A stretch of 13,565 nt of DNA. Source: Actinomycetota bacterium. GTDB lineage: Bacteria; Actinomycetota; Acidimicrobiia; IMCC26256; PALSA-610. The DNA lies in contig JAUZEI010000052.1 in the NCBI GenBank assembly GCA_030839105.1, positions 1 to 13,565 on the forward strand. Direction: 5' to 3'. The position numbers were made by a program, and so were the translations under genes. Under the pieces are notes generated by a model. The model did not search any database. It saw only the letters and a list, made by a program, of their open reading frames with translations, and was not told the DNA's origin. Numbering within the stretch: position 1 is the stretch's first letter; each line of letters opens with the position of its first letter. This document shows, piece by piece, positions 11,448 through 13,565 of this stretch.

Positions 11448-12625
11448 GTCGACCAGGCGCCGGGCGCGGTCATGGTGCCTCGGTGCCAGCGGTCGGGCGT
11501 CCCGAGGATCGCGCGGGGATAGTCCTCCCACATCCAGCGGGCGAAGTTGCGTCGGGTCCACGGCGTGAGGTCGGCGACGACGATCGCGGCGCGGGCGCCG
11601 AGCGGACGACGCAGGACGTGCTGCAACAGATTCGCGAAGCGCAGATCGCGTCCGAGTGTGCGGTGGACGAGACGCCGGTAATCGGCGCCGGTCGCGATCG
11701 CGTCGCCCGCGAGCATCCCCGTCTCGAGCGCCTGCGCGATTCCCTCTCCGGTCATCGGATCGACGACTCCCGCCGCGTCCCCGACGAAGAGCACCCGTCC
11801 GGACACGAGTCGCTCCGGCGCGTAGCGCGCGGGTATCGGCCAGGCGCGCACGGGTTCACTCGGGCGCGCGTCGGGCCCGAGCACTTCGCGGAGCAGGGGT
11901 CGCGCGAGGAGGTCAGGCCACAGGTCCTTCAGCTCGCGACCACTCCGACCATCGGCGCGCAACACTCCGTAGCCGACATTCGCCCGACCGTCGGGCAACG
12001 GGAAGAGCCACGCGTACCCGGGTAGCAGATCGCGTTCGAACATGACCCACAGACGGTCGTCGTCGACGCCGTCGAAGTACTGACGCACCGCGTGCCACTC
12101 GCCGAGATCGCGTCGTGAGCCCGGTTCGAGCGCGCGCCGCACGGTCGACCAATGCCCGTCGGCGGCGACGACGTGCGACGCGTCGATGACCGTACCGTCA
12201 TCGAGGGTGAGCTGTACGCAGTCGCCGTCCGGTTTCAGCGTCTCGACGGCCGACCCCTCGCGTACGTCGACGCCCCGTCGCCGCGCCTCGGCGACGAGCG
12301 CGGCGTCGAGCCCGCGCCGGCCCACGACCGCGGCGTGCGCGCCGTTCGTCGGGAGCGGAAGATGGGCACGGTGACCCGGGGGCGAGACCAAGACGGTTTC
12401 GCGGACGAACACGGGCTGGGTGACGAGGATGTCGTCGAGCGACAGGCCGAGGTGCTCCAGCAGCCGCAGCGCGTTCGCCGTCAGCCCGTCGCCGCAGGTC
12501 TTGTCGCGGGGGAATTGCGCTTTGTCGATGCACACGACGTCGAGGCCGTGCCCGACCGCGGTGATCGCGGCCGCCGCCCCGGCCGGGCCGGCCCCCACCA
12601 CGACGACGTCGACACGCTCAGACAT
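11444..12625 (-). CDS. Geranylgeranyl reductase-family FAD-dependent oxidoreductase, 393 aa
   Basis: Flavoprotein of the geranylgeranyl reductase / p-hydroxybenzoate hydroxylase-like superfamily (TIGR02032-type). It has the FAD dinucleotide fold VVVVGAGPAGAAAA (7-20), the family motif FPRDKTCGDGLTANAL (38-53), the middle AADGHWSTVRRAL (154-166) and the second FAD motif FVGDAAGVVDPMTGEGIAQA (280-299). These proteins reduce prenyl double bonds or hydroxylate aromatics; in actinobacteria a role on menaquinone or other isoprenoid chains is commonly proposed, which here is inference. The C-terminal 60 residues are rich in Arg and Trp and may be membrane-peripheral. ATG 12625 lies 30 bp after the ABC permease stop; TACCGT occurs 8 nt upstream of it. 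The SRPBCC gene follows after 33 bp. Confidence 0.9.
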   Translation of the reverse strand: MSERVDVVVVGAGPAGAAAAITAVGHGLDVVCIDKAQFPRDKTCGDGLTANALRLLEHLGLSLDDILVTQPVFVRETVLVSPPGHRAHLPLPTNGAHAAVVGRRGLDAALVAEARRRGVDVREGSAVETLKPDGDCVQLTLDDGTVIDASHVVAADGHWSTVRRALEPGSRRDLGEWHAVRQYFDGVDDDRLWVMFERDLLPGYAWLFPLPDGRANVGYGVLRADGRSGRELKDLWPDLLARPLLREVLGPDARPSEPVRAWPIPARYAPERLVSGRVLFVGDAAGVVDPMTGEGIAQALETGMLAGDAIATGADYRRLVHRTLGRDLRFANLLQHVLRRPLGARAAIVVADLTPWTRRNFARWMWEDYPRAILGTPDRWHRGTMTAPGAWST

Positions 12626-12655
12626 CGCCGCCGACGGTACCGGCTCGGGTCCGGT

Positions 12656-13555
12656 TCAGCGCACTTCGGCGCGGGAGAACGCGAATCCCGACGAGCTGAC
12701 GATCACCGCCAGCCAGACGACGACCAATACGGCTCCGCCGGCCATGGTGTGAATGGTGCGTTCGTTGACGCCCGTCGCGCCCGCGGGGTCGGCCGCGATC
12801 GCGAGGAGCCCTCGGAGGGGCATGTAGTGCGAGAGCACGCCGAAGGGCTTCTTCGCCGGATCGAGCAGGAACAACAGCGGGTACTGGAGGAACATGGCGA
12901 TCATGCCCGCGCTCGAACGCTTGGCGACCAGCGTGATTGCGTAGGCCAGCACCGCGCCCGCGCCGACGGCGGCTGCGATGCGAATCGCTTCGGCGACGCG
13001 ATGGACCACGAACGTCGCCGTGATGCCGTCGACGACACCGCCGAGCAGGCTCCCGATGTACATCGCCAGCGCGACGAGGAGCATGACTGCCAACGCCAGC
13101 GTGGTCGCCCCGATCGCGACGGCTGCCGCCTTCGCGCCATGCACTCTCCAGCGCCGCGGTTCGAAGAGGAGCTGCGTCGTCAGGGAGCCGACGTTGAACT
13201 CCGCGCCGACGAACGATGCGCCGAGCGCGAATCCCGCGAAGAGCAGCGCGATACCGGTGCCCTCCAGCACTTTGCGGAGATCCTTGCCGATGTTCGTGCG
13301 CGTGTCCGACTGCGAGAGGACGAAGGCCCCGGAGCCATTGCCGGATTCGACGAACGGCCGTCCGGCATCCGACACGGATTCACCGCTCGGAATGACGGCT
13401 CCGGTCGATGGGTCGTACTCCAGCGACGTGCCCTTGTGGCCATTCGCCGTTCCCACGCCCACCGCGATCGCGACGATCAACGCCGCTACGAGGAACGTGC
13501 CGCGCACGACGCGCCTCGCGAAGAATCGGCGGAGCTCGGCGTCCAACTGCCTCAT
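12656..13555 (-). CDS. ABC-2 type transporter permease subunit, 299 aa
   Basis: Integral membrane subunit of an ABC exporter. Six hydrophobic segments can be read: about 17-37, 98-119, 143-172, 191-211, 216-232 and 270-290. A large extracytoplasmic loop (38-97), rich in Gly, Ser and Asp, lies between the first two, as in ABC-2/CcmB-like permeases. The segment GAEFNVGSLTTQLLFEPRR (117-135) just after helix 2 is the coupling region seen in ABC-2 permeases, where it contacts the ATPase. ATG 13555 is preceded by AGGAG (13561-13565 on the minus strand) with 5-nt spacing, so the start is secure. Its ATPase is not in the window and would be expected just past the right edge, upstream in the same operon. 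The FAD enzyme follows 30 bp downstream. Cargo is unknown. Confidence 0.9.
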   Translation of the reverse strand: MRQLDAELRRFFARRVVRGTFLVAALIVAIAVGVGTANGHKGTSLEYDPSTGAVIPSGESVSDAGRPFVESGNGSGAFVLSQSDTRTNIGKDLRKVLEGTGIALLFAGFALGASFVGAEFNVGSLTTQLLFEPRRWRVHGAKAAAVAIGATTLALAVMLLVALAMYIGSLLGGVVDGITATFVVHRVAEAIRIAAAVGAGAVLAYAITLVAKRSSAGMIAMFLQYPLLFLLDPAKKPFGVLSHYMPLRGLLAIAADPAGATGVNERTIHTMAGGAVLVVVWLAVIVSSSGFAFSRAEVR

Positions 13556-13565
13556 GACGGCTCCT

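Noticed and set aside
1..13565. Mobile elements, integrases, toxin-antitoxin pairs, restriction or other defence systems
   Set aside because: I looked on both strands and found no transposase, integrase, terminal repeats, tRNA-adjacent attachment site or recognisable defence protein; base composition is even across the window.

Overview
This is a GC-rich window (roughly two-thirds G+C) with closely packed genes, many GTG starts, few strong Shine-Dalgarno sites and several likely leaderless promoters (a TANNNT-type -10 box 6-7 nt before the start codon). Together with two LLM-class (F420/flavin) oxidoreductases, a wax ester synthase/diacylglycerol acyltransferase and an acyl-CoA carboxylase beta subunit, this points to a high-GC actinobacterium. 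Something near Acidimicrobiia is my guess, not a demonstrated placement. I see no tRNA, rRNA, CRISPR array, insertion sequence, phage gene or integration site, and no gene-free stretch longer than about 200 bp. The window reads as ordinary chromosome rich in lipid and catabolic enzymes.

Layout, left to right. (1) 1-1193, minus: a WS/DGAT acyltransferase cut by the left edge. (2) 1270-2640, minus: a tight three-gene run in the order DsbA-like thioredoxin-fold protein, NTF2/SnoaL-like protein, conserved protein of unknown function, closed by a 9-bp GC hairpin. (3) 2741-4220, minus: an iron-sulfur PD-(D/E)XK (RecB/AddB/Cas4-type) nuclease followed by a PAP2 phosphatase. (4) 4296-5309, plus: an LLM-class F420-dependent oxidoreductase, divergent from the nuclease. 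(5) 5313-9758, minus: a probable catabolic run in transcription order acyl-CoA carboxylase carboxyltransferase, Fe(II)/2-oxoglutarate oxygenase-like protein, limonene-monooxygenase-like LLM enzyme, alpha/beta hydrolase. (6) 9956-11017, plus: a zinc alcohol dehydrogenase, divergent from that run. (7) 11021-13555, minus: an ABC-2 type permease, a geranylgeranyl-reductase-family FAD enzyme and an SRPBCC protein.

The most interesting point is regulatory. A perfect 16-bp palindrome (TTGACCG-TT-CGGTCAA) overlaps the apparent -35 box of the LLM monooxygenase. A 14/16 identical copy lies in the divergent gap between the carboxyltransferase and the alcohol dehydrogenase. The pair looks like one operator, of the size and symmetry typical of TetR-family regulators, tying the monooxygenase, hydrolase, carboxylase and dehydrogenase into one inducible pathway. 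The regulator gene and the substrate are not in the window. I found no convincing undescribed defence or mobile system.
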